Source: Pseudomonas hunanensis (GTDB lineage: Bacteria; Pseudomonadota; Gammaproteobacteria; Pseudomonadales; Pseudomonadaceae). Taken from it: a DNA stretch of 64,000 nucleotides. Below, in pieces: positions 15,829-24,591 of the stretch. The translations under genes and the position numbers were made by a program. Location: assembly GCF_013393325.1 (NCBI RefSeq), contig NZ_QJRC01000097.1, forward strand, positions 62,001 through 126,000. The letters are read 5' to 3'. Below the pieces are notes generated by a model. It searched no databases. It saw nothing but the letters and a program-made list of their open reading frames with translations, and was not told the DNA's origin. The number at the start of each line of letters is the position of its first letter. Within the stretch, counting starts at the first letter, position 1.

Positions 15829-17316
15829 ATGAGCCTGCTGAAAACCGCGCTGCGCGAAAAGAACTTCGTCTGCGTCATGGAATTCGTCCCCAAGCCTTCG
15901 GCTGAACGCTTCGCCGCCATGGAAGCGATCTTGGCCCGTGCGCACCTGTGCGGCTGGCCGATGACCGTGGCCATCGGCGATCGCGTCGGCAGCCCGCTGG
16001 ACATGTCGCCGCTGGACGCCCTCGCCTCGTTCGCCAACCCTGTGCCTGCCCTGCCGCATTTTTCCGGCAAGGATCGCGAACGCCATCACCTGCTCGCGCA
16101 ACTGCAGCGTATGGACGCCGCAGGCCTCGATCAGCTGTTGCTGCTTACCGGCGACCGCCTGCCCGGCCATGAACCAGGCCTGCGCCCGGTGCGCTACCTG
16201 GAATCGGTCGCCGCCCTGCAGATTGCCCGCCAAGCCTGTCCGCACTGGCTGCTGGGCGCGGCACTGAACCCGTTCAAGTACCACGAGGAAGAAGGCGGCG
16301 CCCAGTATTTCAAGGCCGAGAAAAAGCTGGCGGCTGGGGCTGACTTCTTCACCCTGCAACTGGGCTTTGATGCCGCCAAGCACCAGGAAGCCATGCTTTG
16401 GATGCGCCGCCAGCCCACGCCCAAGCCCATGCTGGCCTGCCTCATGAGCCTCACCCACGGGCGCGCGACGATGCTCGACCATGTGGCCGGCGTCACCGTC
16501 ACCCCGTCCATGCGCGACATGCTCGAAGCGGAGACCGCGCTGTCCAAGGTATTTGCCCAGGCGCGCAGTGTTGACCGCCTGGCCTTGCAGATCATCGGTG
16601 TAAAGCTGATGGGCTACGCCGGTGTGCACCTCTCAGGGGTGCACGAACTCAAGCAGTTGCTGGCCCTGGAAGCCCGTATCGAGCACTGGCAAACCCGGGT
16701 TCACACGCTGGAGCAATGGGCGCCCGCCTGGCAGGCCAGCTGGCAGATGCCCGGCCTGCCGGCAGTGATCTTCCATCCGCCGCAGGCGAGCTGGCGCCAG
16801 GGCGAGTCACAGGTCGATGCCGCGTTCAAGGAGAAAGCGCGCTATCACCTGATGCATGGCATGCATTCACTGCTGTTCAGCCGCCGTAACGGCCTGAGCA
16901 AGGCATTTGGCTGGGCGGTGCGCCAGCCTCTGTGGGCTACGCGCCTTGGCGCACTGGTGCTGCACAAGGTGGAGCGTGCTGTGAAACGGCCACTGGTGGG
17001 TTGCGATACCTGTGGCCACTGCCGCCTCGAAGATACCTTGTACGTCTGCCCAGAAACCTGCCCCAAAGGCCTGGCCAACGGCCCCTGCGGTGGAACCGCC
17101 CTGAACCGCTGCGAGTTCGGTGACCGCGAGTGCATCCACAGCGTCAAGTACCGCACCGCCAAAGCCGTGCGGCAAACTGCCGTGCTGACCGAGCGGCTGA
17201 TCCCGTGCATCGAGGTCGAAACCCGCCACCGCAGCTCCTGGCCGCAGTGGTTCGCAGCGCAGACGCCGCGGCGGCTCAGCCCGCAGCCAGCGCCTCGAAG
17301 CCAGCCCGAATCGTAG
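15829..17316 (+). CDS. Methylenetetrahydrofolate reductase fused to MetV-like C-terminal domain
   Basis: A 495-residue protein, far longer than the about 290 residues of MetF. Residues 1-300 are a MTHFR barrel (FVCVMEFVPKPSAERF, LLLTGDR, GADFFTLQLGFD, GVKLMGYAGVHLSG). The C-terminal about 130 residues are a cysteine-rich MTHFR_C/MetV-type domain (GCDTCGHC, YVCPETCPKGLANGPCGG, CEFGDREC), normally a separate subunit, likely binding zinc or an iron-sulphur cluster. ATG 15829 is preferred; an in-frame GTG lies 12 bases upstream. Its end overlaps the convergent YjiA gene by 41 bases. A specialised C1 role is inferred; a canonical metF elsewhere is expected. Confidence 0.88.
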   Translation: MSLLKTALREKNFVCVMEFVPKPSAERFAAMEAILARAHLCGWPMTVAIGDRVGSPLDMSPLDALASFANPVPALPHFSGKDRERHHLLAQLQRMDAAGLDQLLLLTGDRLPGHEPGLRPVRYLESVAALQIARQACPHWLLGAALNPFKYHEEEGGAQYFKAEKKLAAGADFFTLQLGFDAAKHQEAMLWMRRQPTPKPMLACLMSLTHGRATMLDHVAGVTVTPSMRDMLEAETALSKVFAQARSVDRLALQIIGVKLMGYAGVHLSGVHELKQLLALEARIEHWQTRVHTLEQWAPAWQASWQMPGLPAVIFHPPQASWRQGESQVDAAFKEKARYHLMHGMHSLLFSRRNGLSKAFGWAVRQPLWATRLGALVLHKVERAVKRPLVGCDTCGHCRLEDTLYVCPETCPKGLANGPCGGTALNRCEFGDRECIHSVKYRTAKAVRQTAVLTERLIPCIEVETRHRSSWPQWFAAQTPRRLSPQPAPRSQPES

Positions 17317-18253
17317 CTTCGGGTAATTCATCGGCGATGAACACCATCACACTCTCGCGCGTTTCGCCAGCGCCCCACTCGGCGTCCCAATCGAAGCCAT
17401 AGAGCTTGAGCACACCTTGGAATACCAGCTTGCGCTCTTCGCCGGCAATGTTCAGCACGCCCTTGTAGCGCAACAGTTGTGTGCCGTGGGTTTCCAGCAG
17501 TTCGTTCATGAAGCCGCTGAGGCGATCGATATCCAACGCAGTGTCCGTGCGCAGCACCATCGTGGAGATACGGTCCGGCGTGGCGGGTTTGAGCACCGGG
17601 CGCAGTGTCAGTTTCAAGTTCGCACCCAGGTCAGGGTTGAGGTTGAAACCTCGCACATCCAGTAGTTCAGCCAGGTCGATGCATCCGTGTTCAACCACCC
17701 GGATCGCGGCCCGACCATTGATGCGGGCCAGGCGCTCGCGCAGCGCGTCTACCGCAGCCGGCTCGACCAAGTCTGTCTTGCTCAGCAGCAAGCGATCGGC
17801 AAAGCCGACCTGGGCCTGAGCGATGGTCTGGGTCAGGTGCAGTTCGGCATGCGCGGCATCGACCAGGGTGATGATGCCGTCGAGGATGTAGCGCTCACGC
17901 AGTTCCTCGTCGATGAAGAAGGTTTGCGCTACCGGCGCCGGGTCGGCCAGGCCGGTACATTCGATCACCAGGCGGTCGAAGGCGATTTCCCCGGCATCCA
18001 GGCGCTCGAGCAGCAGGTACAGGGCGCGAGTCAGGTCGCCATGGATGCTGCAACACACACAACCGTTGGCCAGGGTCATCACCTGCACCGGCTGGTCGCC
18101 CAGCAATTGGCTGTCAATGCCGGCCTCACTGAATTCGTTTTCGATCACCGCGAGCTTCAGGCCGTGCTCGGCCTTGAGCATGTGCTTGAGCAAGGTGGTC
18201 TTGCCGGCACCGAGGAAGCCCGTGAGGACGGTTACGGGAATAGGCGTCTGCAC
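17276..18253 (-). CDS. yjiA: COG0523 GTPase, YjiA/CobW family
   Basis: A 325-residue G3E GTPase with the Walker A loop GFLGAGKTTLL, the family metal motif GCVCC (CxCC), ECTGLADPAPV, and the SKTDLVEP guanine-specificity motif. These proteins act as metallochaperones or insertases; the exact metal here is unknown. The GTG at 18253 is chosen because AGGAGA lies seven bases upstream and the protein then starts just before the first strand. It follows the YbdD/YjiX gene and the CstA/BtsT transporter gene, the same order as btsT-yjiX-yjiA in E. coli. Confidence 0.92.
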   Translation of the reverse strand: MQTPIPVTVLTGFLGAGKTTLLKHMLKAEHGLKLAVIENEFSEAGIDSQLLGDQPVQVMTLANGCVCCSIHGDLTRALYLLLERLDAGEIAFDRLVIECTGLADPAPVAQTFFIDEELRERYILDGIITLVDAAHAELHLTQTIAQAQVGFADRLLLSKTDLVEPAAVDALRERLARINGRAAIRVVEHGCIDLAELLDVRGFNLNPDLGANLKLTLRPVLKPATPDRISTMVLRTDTALDIDRLSGFMNELLETHGTQLLRYKGVLNIAGEERKLVFQGVLKLYGFDWDAEWGAGETRESVMVFIADELPEATIRAGFEALAAG

Positions 18254-18281
18254 GCAGAAAGTCTCCTGAATCTGAAAATGA

Positions 18282-18312
18282 CTGTGGGAGCCGGTTACCC
18301 AGGCTCCCACAG
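18282..18312. repeat. Hairpin between ybdD-like gene and yjiA
   Basis: CTGTGGGAGCC - nine bases - GGCTCCCACAG is a perfect 11-base stem made of REP-type arms inside the cstA-ybdD-yjiA run. It may attenuate or process the transcript before yjiA. Confidence 0.8.
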
Positions 18313-18331
18313 GTTCACACGTGTCGCAGGC

Positions 18332-18529
18332 TCAACAGCACTTGGGCCCGGACTTGCCGCCGTAACGCGCTTCTTGCCGTTCGCGGAAGAACGCTTCGTA
18401 GCTCATCACCGGCTTGTCCGGGTGCGTCTTCTGCATGTGCTCGACATAGTTGTCGTAGTCGGGCATGCCGACCATCAGGCGGGCTGCCTGCCCCAGGTAT
18501 TTTCCCAGTCGACCCAAGTCGTTGAACAT
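18332..18529 (-). CDS. YbdD/YjiX family small protein
   Basis: A 65-residue protein with the family signature GMPDYDNYVEHMQKTHPD followed by SYEAFFRERQEARY and a Cys-Cys C-terminus (GPKCC). YbdD/YjiX proteins are always encoded next to CstA/BtsT-type transporters and appear necessary for or modulatory to their function, though the mechanism is not settled. It begins 17 bases after the transporter stop. Confidence 0.92.
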   Translation of the reverse strand: MFNDLGRLGKYLGQAARLMVGMPDYDNYVEHMQKTHPDKPVMSYEAFFRERQEARYGGKSGPKCC

Positions 18530-18546
18530 AACTGCAGTCCTCTCGA

Positions 18547-20613
18547 TTACGCGTCAGGCAACGCCTGGAACGGGGTTTCCTTGTCGGTGCGCTCCTTGCG
18601 GCCCAGGGCGGCGTAGCCGACCTTGATGGCGAAGAACAGGATGCTGAAGACCACCAGCAGGAACAGAATCGTCAGGCCCGCGTTGGTGTAGGCGTTGAAG
18701 ATCACGTGCTGCATCTGCCCGATGTCCTTGGCCGGGGCCAGCACTTGGCCTGCGTCCAGCGCGGTGCTGTACTTCTTGGCCAGGGCCAGGAAGCCAACCG
18801 CCGGGTTCGGGTCGAACAGCTTGATCAGGCCAGCAGCAGTGGTGCAGATCAGCAGCCAGACGGCCGGCAGCAGGGTGACCCAGATGTAGCGCTGACGCTT
18901 CATCTTGATCAGCACCACGGTACCGAGCATCAAGGCGATACCGGCCAGCATCTGGTTGGAGATGCCAAACAGCGGCCACAGGGTGTTGATGCCGCCCAGC
19001 GGGTCGATCACGCCCTGGTAAAGCAGGTAGCCCCAGAGTGCCACGCAGCCAGCGGTGGCGAGCAGGTTGGCACCCCACGATTCAGTGCGTTTGAGTGCTG
19101 GCACGAAGCTGCCCAGCAGGTCCTGCAGCATGAAGCGCCCGGCTCGGGTACCGGCGTCCACTGCGGTGAGGATGAACAGCGCCTCGAACAGGATCGCGAA
19201 GTGGTACCAGAAGGCCATGGTGTTTTCACCTGGCAACACCTGGTGCAGGATCTGCGCGATACCGACCGCCAGGGTAGGCGCACCACCAGCACGGGCCAGG
19301 ATGGTGTGCTCGCCGATGTCACGGGCGACGGCTTCAAGCTGCTCGGGTGTAATCAGGAAGCCCCAGCTGCTGACTGTCTGCGCCACCGACGCTACGTCTG
19401 CACCGACCACGGCAGCCGGGCTGTTCATGGCGAAGTACACGCCAGGCTCGATCACCGAAGCGGCGACCATGGCCATGATGGCGACGAACGATTCCATCAG
19501 CATGCCACCGTAGCCGATGTAGCGGGCGTTGGTTTCGTTATCCAGCAGCTTGGGGGTGGTCCCCGAGGAAATCAGCGCGTGGAAGCCGGACACCGCACCA
19601 CAGGCAATGGTGATGAACAGGAACGGGAACAGGGTGCCCTTCCACACAGGGCCCGTGCCGTCGGTGAACTGGGTCAGCGCCGGCATTTTCAGCTCGGGGG
19701 CAATGATCAGGATACCGATGGCCAGGCCCACGATGGTGCCGATCTTGAGGAAGGTCGACAGGTAGTCACGTGGTGCCAGCACCAGCCAGACCGGCAGCAC
19801 GGCGGCGACAAAGCCGTAGCCCACCAGCATCCAGGTGATCTGCACCCCGGTGAAGGTGAACGCCGGGCCCCATACCGGGTCCGCAGCGATCACGCCGCCC
19901 AGCCAGATAGACGCCAGCAGCAGCACCACGCCAACCACCGAGATCTCGCCAATGCGGCCCGGGCGGATGTAGCGCATGTAGATGCCCATGAACATCGCGA
20001 TCGGGATGGTCGCCATCACCGTGAACATGCCCCACGGGCTTTCGGCGAGGGCCTTGACCACGATCAACGCCAACACCGCGAGGATGATGATCATGATCAG
20101 GAAGCAGCCGAACAGGGCGATGGTCCCCGGAATGCGGCCCATCTCCTCGCGCACCATGTCGCCCAGCGAGCGACCATTGCGGCGGGTAGACATGAACAGG
20201 ACCATGAAGTCCTGCACCGCACCGGCCAGCACCACGCCGGCAATCAGCCACAACGTGCCGGGCAAGTAGCCCATTTGCGCGGCAAGTACCGGGCCGACCA
20301 AGGGGCCTGCGCCCGCGATGGCGGCGAAGTGGTGACCGAAAAGAATGTGTTTGTTGGTCGGAACGTAGTCCAGACCGTCGTTGTTGAGCACCGCCGGGGT
20401 GGCACGGCGAGGGTCGAGTTGCATCACCTTGGTGGCGATGAACAAGCTGTAGTAACGGTAGGCAACCAGGTAAATGGCCACCGCCGCGACCACGATCCAC
20501 AAGGCGTTGATTGCCTCGCCGCGACGCAGGGCAACCACACCCAGCGCGCAGGCCCCTATGACTGCCAGCGCCAACCACGGAATGTGGCGTAGCAGGCTAT
20601 TATTGTTGTTCAT
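18547..20613 (-). CDS. cstA: CstA/BtsT-family peptide/pyruvate transporter
   Basis: A 688-residue inner-membrane protein with about 16-18 hydrophobic segments. Signature stretches are TNKHILFGHHFAAIAGAGPLVGPVLAAQ (split here for length), the RRNGRSLGDMVREEMG loop and FHALISSGTTPKLL. E. coli CstA and BtsT, its closest described relatives, import peptides or pyruvate under starvation. Gene order with YbdD and YjiA matches the btsT-yjiX-yjiA operon, so pyruvate uptake is at least as likely as peptide uptake. ATG 20613 follows GGAAGC. Divergent from a PilZ gene across 177 bases. Confidence 0.93.
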   Translation of the reverse strand: MNNNNSLLRHIPWLALAVIGACALGVVALRRGEAINALWIVVAAVAIYLVAYRYYSLFIATKVMQLDPRRATPAVLNNDGLDYVPTNKHILFGHHFAAIAGAGPLVGPVLAAQMGYLPGTLWLIAGVVLAGAVQDFMVLFMSTRRNGRSLGDMVREEMGRIPGTIALFGCFLIMIIILAVLALIVVKALAESPWGMFTVMATIPIAMFMGIYMRYIRPGRIGEISVVGVVLLLASIWLGGVIAADPVWGPAFTFTGVQITWMLVGYGFVAAVLPVWLVLAPRDYLSTFLKIGTIVGLAIGILIIAPELKMPALTQFTDGTGPVWKGTLFPFLFITIACGAVSGFHALISSGTTPKLLDNETNARYIGYGGMLMESFVAIMAMVAASVIEPGVYFAMNSPAAVVGADVASVAQTVSSWGFLITPEQLEAVARDIGEHTILARAGGAPTLAVGIAQILHQVLPGENTMAFWYHFAILFEALFILTAVDAGTRAGRFMLQDLLGSFVPALKRTESWGANLLATAGCVALWGYLLYQGVIDPLGGINTLWPLFGISNQMLAGIALMLGTVVLIKMKRQRYIWVTLLPAVWLLICTTAAGLIKLFDPNPAVGFLALAKKYSTALDAGQVLAPAKDIGQMQHVIFNAYTNAGLTILFLLVVFSILFFAIKVGYAALGRKERTDKETPFQALPDA

Positions 20614-20790
20614 GGTTAGCTTCCAGCTGGTGGATTGGAAAGACCGCCCACCGAGTCTAGGGCGAGTCATCGCGCATTGCCACACTTGCTTTGGTCTAGA
20701 GCCTCTGCGGCCAGATTGCGGTACCTGATGCACATAACATTCTAACTATAGTCAGGATGTCACCTTAGGACCTACCCAAGGATCCATGCC

Positions 20791-21156
20791 ATGAGCGATC
20801 ACGACGAACGCCGCCGTTTCCAGCGTATCCAGTTCGACGCCCCGACCAGGCTTTGCCAGGGCGAACGTTGCTGGGAGGTGAAACTGCTCGACCTGTCCCT
20901 CAAAGGCCTGCTGGTCGAAAGCCCGAAAACCTGGGATCCCGACCTGAGCCAGGATTTCGAAGCCTACATCGTGCTCAACGACGAAGTGACCGAGGTGCAA
21001 ATGCAGGTCGAACTGCGCCACGAAGAACCGAGCCGGCTGGGCTTCATCTGCCTGTACATCGACATCGATTCGATGAGCCATTTGCACCGTCTTGTGGAAT
21101 TGAACGTGGCCGACAGCACCGAAATGATGCGCGAGCTGCGCGAACTCATCGAATAA
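20791..21156 (+). CDS. PilZ domain protein
   Basis: A 121-residue single-domain PilZ protein. Both c-di-GMP contacts are canonical: the N-terminal RRRFQRI arginines and the D-L-S-L-K-G turn about 28 residues later. The rest forms the expected beta barrel plus a C-terminal helix (ADSTEMMRELRELIE). It should be a c-di-GMP receptor; its partner is unknown. Divergent from cstA; a TATAGT hexamer about 40 bases upstream is a possible -10. Confidence 0.93.
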   Translation: MSDHDERRRFQRIQFDAPTRLCQGERCWEVKLLDLSLKGLLVESPKTWDPDLSQDFEAYIVLNDEVTEVQMQVELRHEEPSRLGFICLYIDIDSMSHLHRLVELNVADSTEMMRELRELIE

Positions 21157-21203
21157 TGAAATCTCTTAGCTAGCTAATATCATTCCCACCGAGTGTTTCC
21201 TGT

Positions 21204-21231
21204 CTACCCAGACAGCTTTAAGCCTGGGTAG
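21204..21231 (+). terminator. Hairpin after the PilZ gene
   Basis: CTACCCAG at 21204-21211 pairs with CTGGGTAG at 21224-21231 across a 12-base loop. The T-run after it is poor, so it is a weak terminator or an RNA stem. Confidence 0.45.
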
Positions 21232-21340
21232 CAGAACTTTGTACACAGCTTTCCAATACAGCTTCTGACAAGTTGGTACGCCTTCTGCATTGGGATTTAG
21301 CACCCCATGCGGTCGTATCTGTGCGCGCTCCGATCAAAAT

Positions 21341-21352
21341 ATTGTATACAAT
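21341..21352. promoter_or_regulatory. Palindrome ATTGTATACAAT, GntR-type operator candidate
   Basis: A perfect 12-base palindrome 68 bases before the xanthine permease start. It fits the short GT-x-AC pattern bound by many GntR/FadR-type repressors. No regulator gene is adjacent. Confidence 0.5.
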
Positions 21353-21419
21353 TCTTGTGGCAATCATTTGAGGTAAGTGTCTACAGTAGCGGCACAACAA
21401 TAAACAGAGAGCCTGCTCC

Positions 21420-22937
21420 ATGACTACGTCCCCTAGCACGTCTCCCGCCAAGCGCCCCGAGGATGAAAACCTCGGCCTTGGTGCCAACCTGGCTTATGGT
21501 CTGCAGCATGTGTTGACCATGTACGGGGGGATCGTCGCGGTACCCCTGATCCTGGGGCAGGCCGCGGGCCTGAACGGTGCCGAAATCGGCATGCTGATCG
21601 CCGCCTCGCTGTTTGCCGGTGGCCTGGCCACCCTATTGCAAACCCTTGGCCTGCCGTTCTTCGGCTGCCAGTTGCCGCTGGTGCAGGGCGTGTCGTTCGC
21701 CGGTGTGGCGACCATGGGTGCGATCCTCAGCAGCGAGGGCGGCGGTGGCCTGCCTGGCGTGCTTGGCGCGGTCATGGCGGCGTCGCTGATCGGCTTCCTG
21801 ATCACCCCGGTGTTCTCGCGCATCACCAAGTTCTTCCCTCCCCTGGTGACCGGCATCGTCATCACCACCATCGGCCTGACCCTGATGCCAGTGGCCGCAC
21901 GCTGGGTGATGGGTGGCAACAGCGCCTCGCCAGAGTTCGGCAGCGTGGCCAACATCGGCTTGGCCGGGTTGACCTTCGCCATCGTGCTGCTGCTGAGCAA
22001 GCTGGGCAGCGCGACCATTTCGCGCCTGTCGATCCTGCTGGCCATGGTGATCGGCACACTGATCGCCTGGTCGCTGGGCATGGCCGACTTCAGCAAGGTC
22101 ACCGAAGGCCCGATGCTGGCCTTCCCCACGCCGTTCCACTTCGGCATGCCGGAGTTTCACATCGCCGCGATCCTGTCGATGTGCATCGTGATCATGGTAA
22201 CCCTGGTGGAAACTTCGGCCGACATCCTCGCCGTGGGTGAAATCATCGACACCAAGGTTGACTCCAAGCGCCTGGGCAACGGCCTGCGTGCCGACATGGC
22301 ATCGAGCATCCTGGCGCCGATCTTCGGCTCGTTCACCCAGAGCGCGTTCGCCCAGAACGTCGGCCTGGTGGCCGTGACCGGGGTCAAGAGCCGCTACGTG
22401 GTGGCCACCGGTGGTGTGATTCTGGTGGTACTCGGCCTGCTGCCGATCATGGGCCGGGTGATTGCCGCCGTGCCTACCCCGGTACTGGGTGGCGCTGGTA
22501 TCGTGCTGTTCGGCACCGTGGCGGCCAGCGGTATCCGCACTTTGTCCAAGGTCAGCTACAAGAATAACGTCAACCTGATCATCGTCGCGGCCTCGCTGGG
22601 CTTCGGCATGATCCCGATTGCCGCGCCGACCTTCTACCACCACTTCCCGAACTGGTTCGAGACCATCTTCCACTCGGGCATCAGCTCGGCGGCGATCATG
22701 GCCATCTTGCTGAACCTGATCTTCAACCACTTCACCACCGGCAACTCGGAAAACCAGTCGGTGTTCGCTGCGGCGTACGAGCGCACCATCCAGTATTCGG
22801 ACATTTCCGCGCTGCGTGATGGCGACTACTTCAAGGACGGCAAGCTGTTCGATGCCGAGGGTAACGAAGTGCCGATGCTGGAGCTGGACGAGCATGGCAA
22901 TGAAACGGTCAGGCGCGCAGCGGTTGCCGAGCATTGA
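21420..22937 (+). CDS. NCS2 purine/xanthine permease
   Basis: A 505-residue nucleobase:cation symporter-2 family membrane protein with about 14 TM segments. NCS2 signatures are LAYGLQHVLTMYGGIVAVPLI at the start, the QGVSFAGVATMG segment, VTLVETSADILAVGEI and FGSFTQSAFAQNVGLVAVTGVKSR. Features of the last two place it with the xanthine/uric-acid branch (UacT/XanQ-like) rather than uracil (UraA), but substrate cannot be fixed from sequence alone. A hydrophilic C-terminal tail of about 60 residues is unusual in length. Confidence 0.9.
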   Translation: MTTSPSTSPAKRPEDENLGLGANLAYGLQHVLTMYGGIVAVPLILGQAAGLNGAEIGMLIAASLFAGGLATLLQTLGLPFFGCQLPLVQGVSFAGVATMGAILSSEGGGGLPGVLGAVMAASLIGFLITPVFSRITKFFPPLVTGIVITTIGLTLMPVAARWVMGGNSASPEFGSVANIGLAGLTFAIVLLLSKLGSATISRLSILLAMVIGTLIAWSLGMADFSKVTEGPMLAFPTPFHFGMPEFHIAAILSMCIVIMVTLVETSADILAVGEIIDTKVDSKRLGNGLRADMASSILAPIFGSFTQSAFAQNVGLVAVTGVKSRYVVATGGVILVVLGLLPIMGRVIAAVPTPVLGGAGIVLFGTVAASGIRTLSKVSYKNNVNLIIVAASLGFGMIPIAAPTFYHHFPNWFETIFHSGISSAAIMAILLNLIFNHFTTGNSENQSVFAAAYERTIQYSDISALRDGDYFKDGKLFDAEGNEVPMLELDEHGNETVRRAAVAEH

Positions 22938-22962
22938 CTGCTGACTGAGCGGTGAGGTGGAG

Positions 22963-22992
22963 GGGGCCGATGCGCATCATCGGCCCCTTTTT
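22963..22992 (+). terminator. Rho-independent terminator of the NCS2 permease gene
   Basis: GGGGCCGATG - CGCAT - CATCGGCCCC followed by TTTTT is a perfect 10-base stem with T-run, 26 bases past the stop codon. Confidence 0.92.
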
Positions 22993-22998
22993 CGTTTG

Positions 22999-23037
22999 CC
23001 TGTTCTGGCCTATCGCCGTCGATAGGGCCAGAACAGG
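22999..23037 (-). terminator. Long hairpin at the 3' end of radA
   Basis: CCTGTTCTGGCC-TATCG and its inverse CGATA-g-GGCCAGAACAGG form a 17-base stem with one bulge, eight bases past the radA stop. No T-run, so it may be a stabilising or bidirectional structure. Confidence 0.65.
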
Positions 23038-23044
23038 CTACAAG

Positions 23045-24415
23045 TTACTCGAACAATGCATCCAGGGCTTGCTCCAGCCGGGTCACGGCAATCACCTGCA
23101 ACCCCGCCGGTGGCTCTTTCGGCGCATTGCCCTTGGGCACGATGGCCCGCTTGAAGCCGTGCTTGGCCGCTTCCTTCAAGCGCTCCTGGCCACTGGGCAC
23201 CGGCCGCACCTCACCCGACAGGCCGATCTCGCCAAACACCAGCAGACCATGGGCCAGCGGCCGATTGCGCAGGCTGGACATGACCGCCGCCAGCAGCGCC
23301 AGGTCCGAAGCCGTTTCCAGCACCTTCACCCCACCCACCACGTTGAGGAACACGTCCTGGTCATGGGTAGGAATACCGCCATGACGGTGCAGCACCGCCA
23401 GCAACATGGCCAGGCGGTTCTGGTCCAGGCCCAGGGTTACCCGCCGCGGATTGGCCAGATGGCTATCGTCGACCAGCGCCTGCACTTCAACCAGCATTGG
23501 CCGGGTGCCCTCCCAGGTAGCCATCACCACGCTGCCTGGCACTTCTTCCTGGGTACGGTTGAGGAAGATCGCCGACGGGTTGGACACTTCTTTAAGGCCA
23601 CGGTCGGTCATGCCGAACACGCCCAGCTCGTTGACCGCGCCAAAACGGTTCTTCACCGCCCGTAACAAGCGCAGACGGCCATCGGACTCGCCTTCGAAAT
23701 ACAGCACGGTATCGACCATGTGCTCCAGTACCCGCGGGCCGGCCAGCGAGCCTTCCTTGGTCACGTGGCCGACCAGGAAGATCGCCGTGCCGCTCTGCTT
23801 GGCGTAACGCACCAGCAACGCCGTGCTTTCGCGCACCTGGGCCACACCGCCGGGGGCCGATTGCAGCTGCTCGGTGAAAATCGTCTGGATCGAGTCGATC
23901 ACCATCACCCTGGGTTTCTCGACGCGTGCCGTAGCGATGATGGTCTCGATGCAGGTTTCGGTCATTACCTTGAGCTGGTCCTGGGGCAGGCCCAGCCGCC
24001 GTGAGCGCATGGCAACCTGTTGCTGCGACTCCTCACCGGTGACATACAGCGCCGGCATGCCGACGGCGATGTTGCATAACGTTTGCAACAAAATGGTCGA
24101 CTTGCCGATACCGGGGTCACCACCAATCAGCACCACAGAGCCATCCACCAGGCCACCGCCCAGTACGCGGTCCAGTTCAGTACTGCTGGTGGTGAAGCGC
24201 GGGATTTCTTCGACGCTGACTTCGGCCAAGGTCTTGATCTGTGCCTGCTGCCCGGTCCAACCCGCGCGGCCGCTGCTGGGCGCAGCGGCGCCGCCGCTTT
24301 CGATCATGGTTTCGACCAGCGTGTTCCAGGCCCCGCATTCGCCGCACTGGCCGGCCCATTTGGGGAAGGTCGCGCCGCACTCGGTGCAGCCATACAAGCG
24401 CTTGGCCTTGGCCAT
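23045..24415 (-). CDS. radA: DNA repair protein RadA
   Basis: A 456-residue RadA. Domains in order: a C4 zinc finger (YGCTECGATFPKWAGQ, then CGECGAWNT) at residues 8-35, a RecA-like ATPase with Walker A GGDPGIGKST and Walker B VMVIDSIQTIF, the RadA-specific KNRFG motif, and a C-terminal Lon-protease-like domain (GGVKVLETASDLALLAAVMSS). RadA drives branch migration during recombination repair. Single gene, divergent from mscL; length is standard. Confidence 0.97.
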   Translation of the reverse strand: MAKAKRLYGCTECGATFPKWAGQCGECGAWNTLVETMIESGGAAAPSSGRAGWTGQQAQIKTLAEVSVEEIPRFTTSSTELDRVLGGGLVDGSVVLIGGDPGIGKSTILLQTLCNIAVGMPALYVTGEESQQQVAMRSRRLGLPQDQLKVMTETCIETIIATARVEKPRVMVIDSIQTIFTEQLQSAPGGVAQVRESTALLVRYAKQSGTAIFLVGHVTKEGSLAGPRVLEHMVDTVLYFEGESDGRLRLLRAVKNRFGAVNELGVFGMTDRGLKEVSNPSAIFLNRTQEEVPGSVVMATWEGTRPMLVEVQALVDDSHLANPRRVTLGLDQNRLAMLLAVLHRHGGIPTHDQDVFLNVVGGVKVLETASDLALLAAVMSSLRNRPLAHGLLVFGEIGLSGEVRPVPSGQERLKEAAKHGFKRAIVPKGNAPKEPPAGLQVIAVTRLEQALDALFE

Positions 24416-24591
24416 GGGTGGGGTCTCCTAGAAAAAATCGCCATGATAGCCGAGCAGGACGTGTCTCGAACGCTTCGGGATGCGACAAAACTATTCGTTC
24501 TAACTGCAGTCAGTAGCCCTGAACACAACGCATGAAGCGTTTTAGTGGCTTACACTGCGTTAACCTTACCTTTTGTTACAAGGAACCAAAC

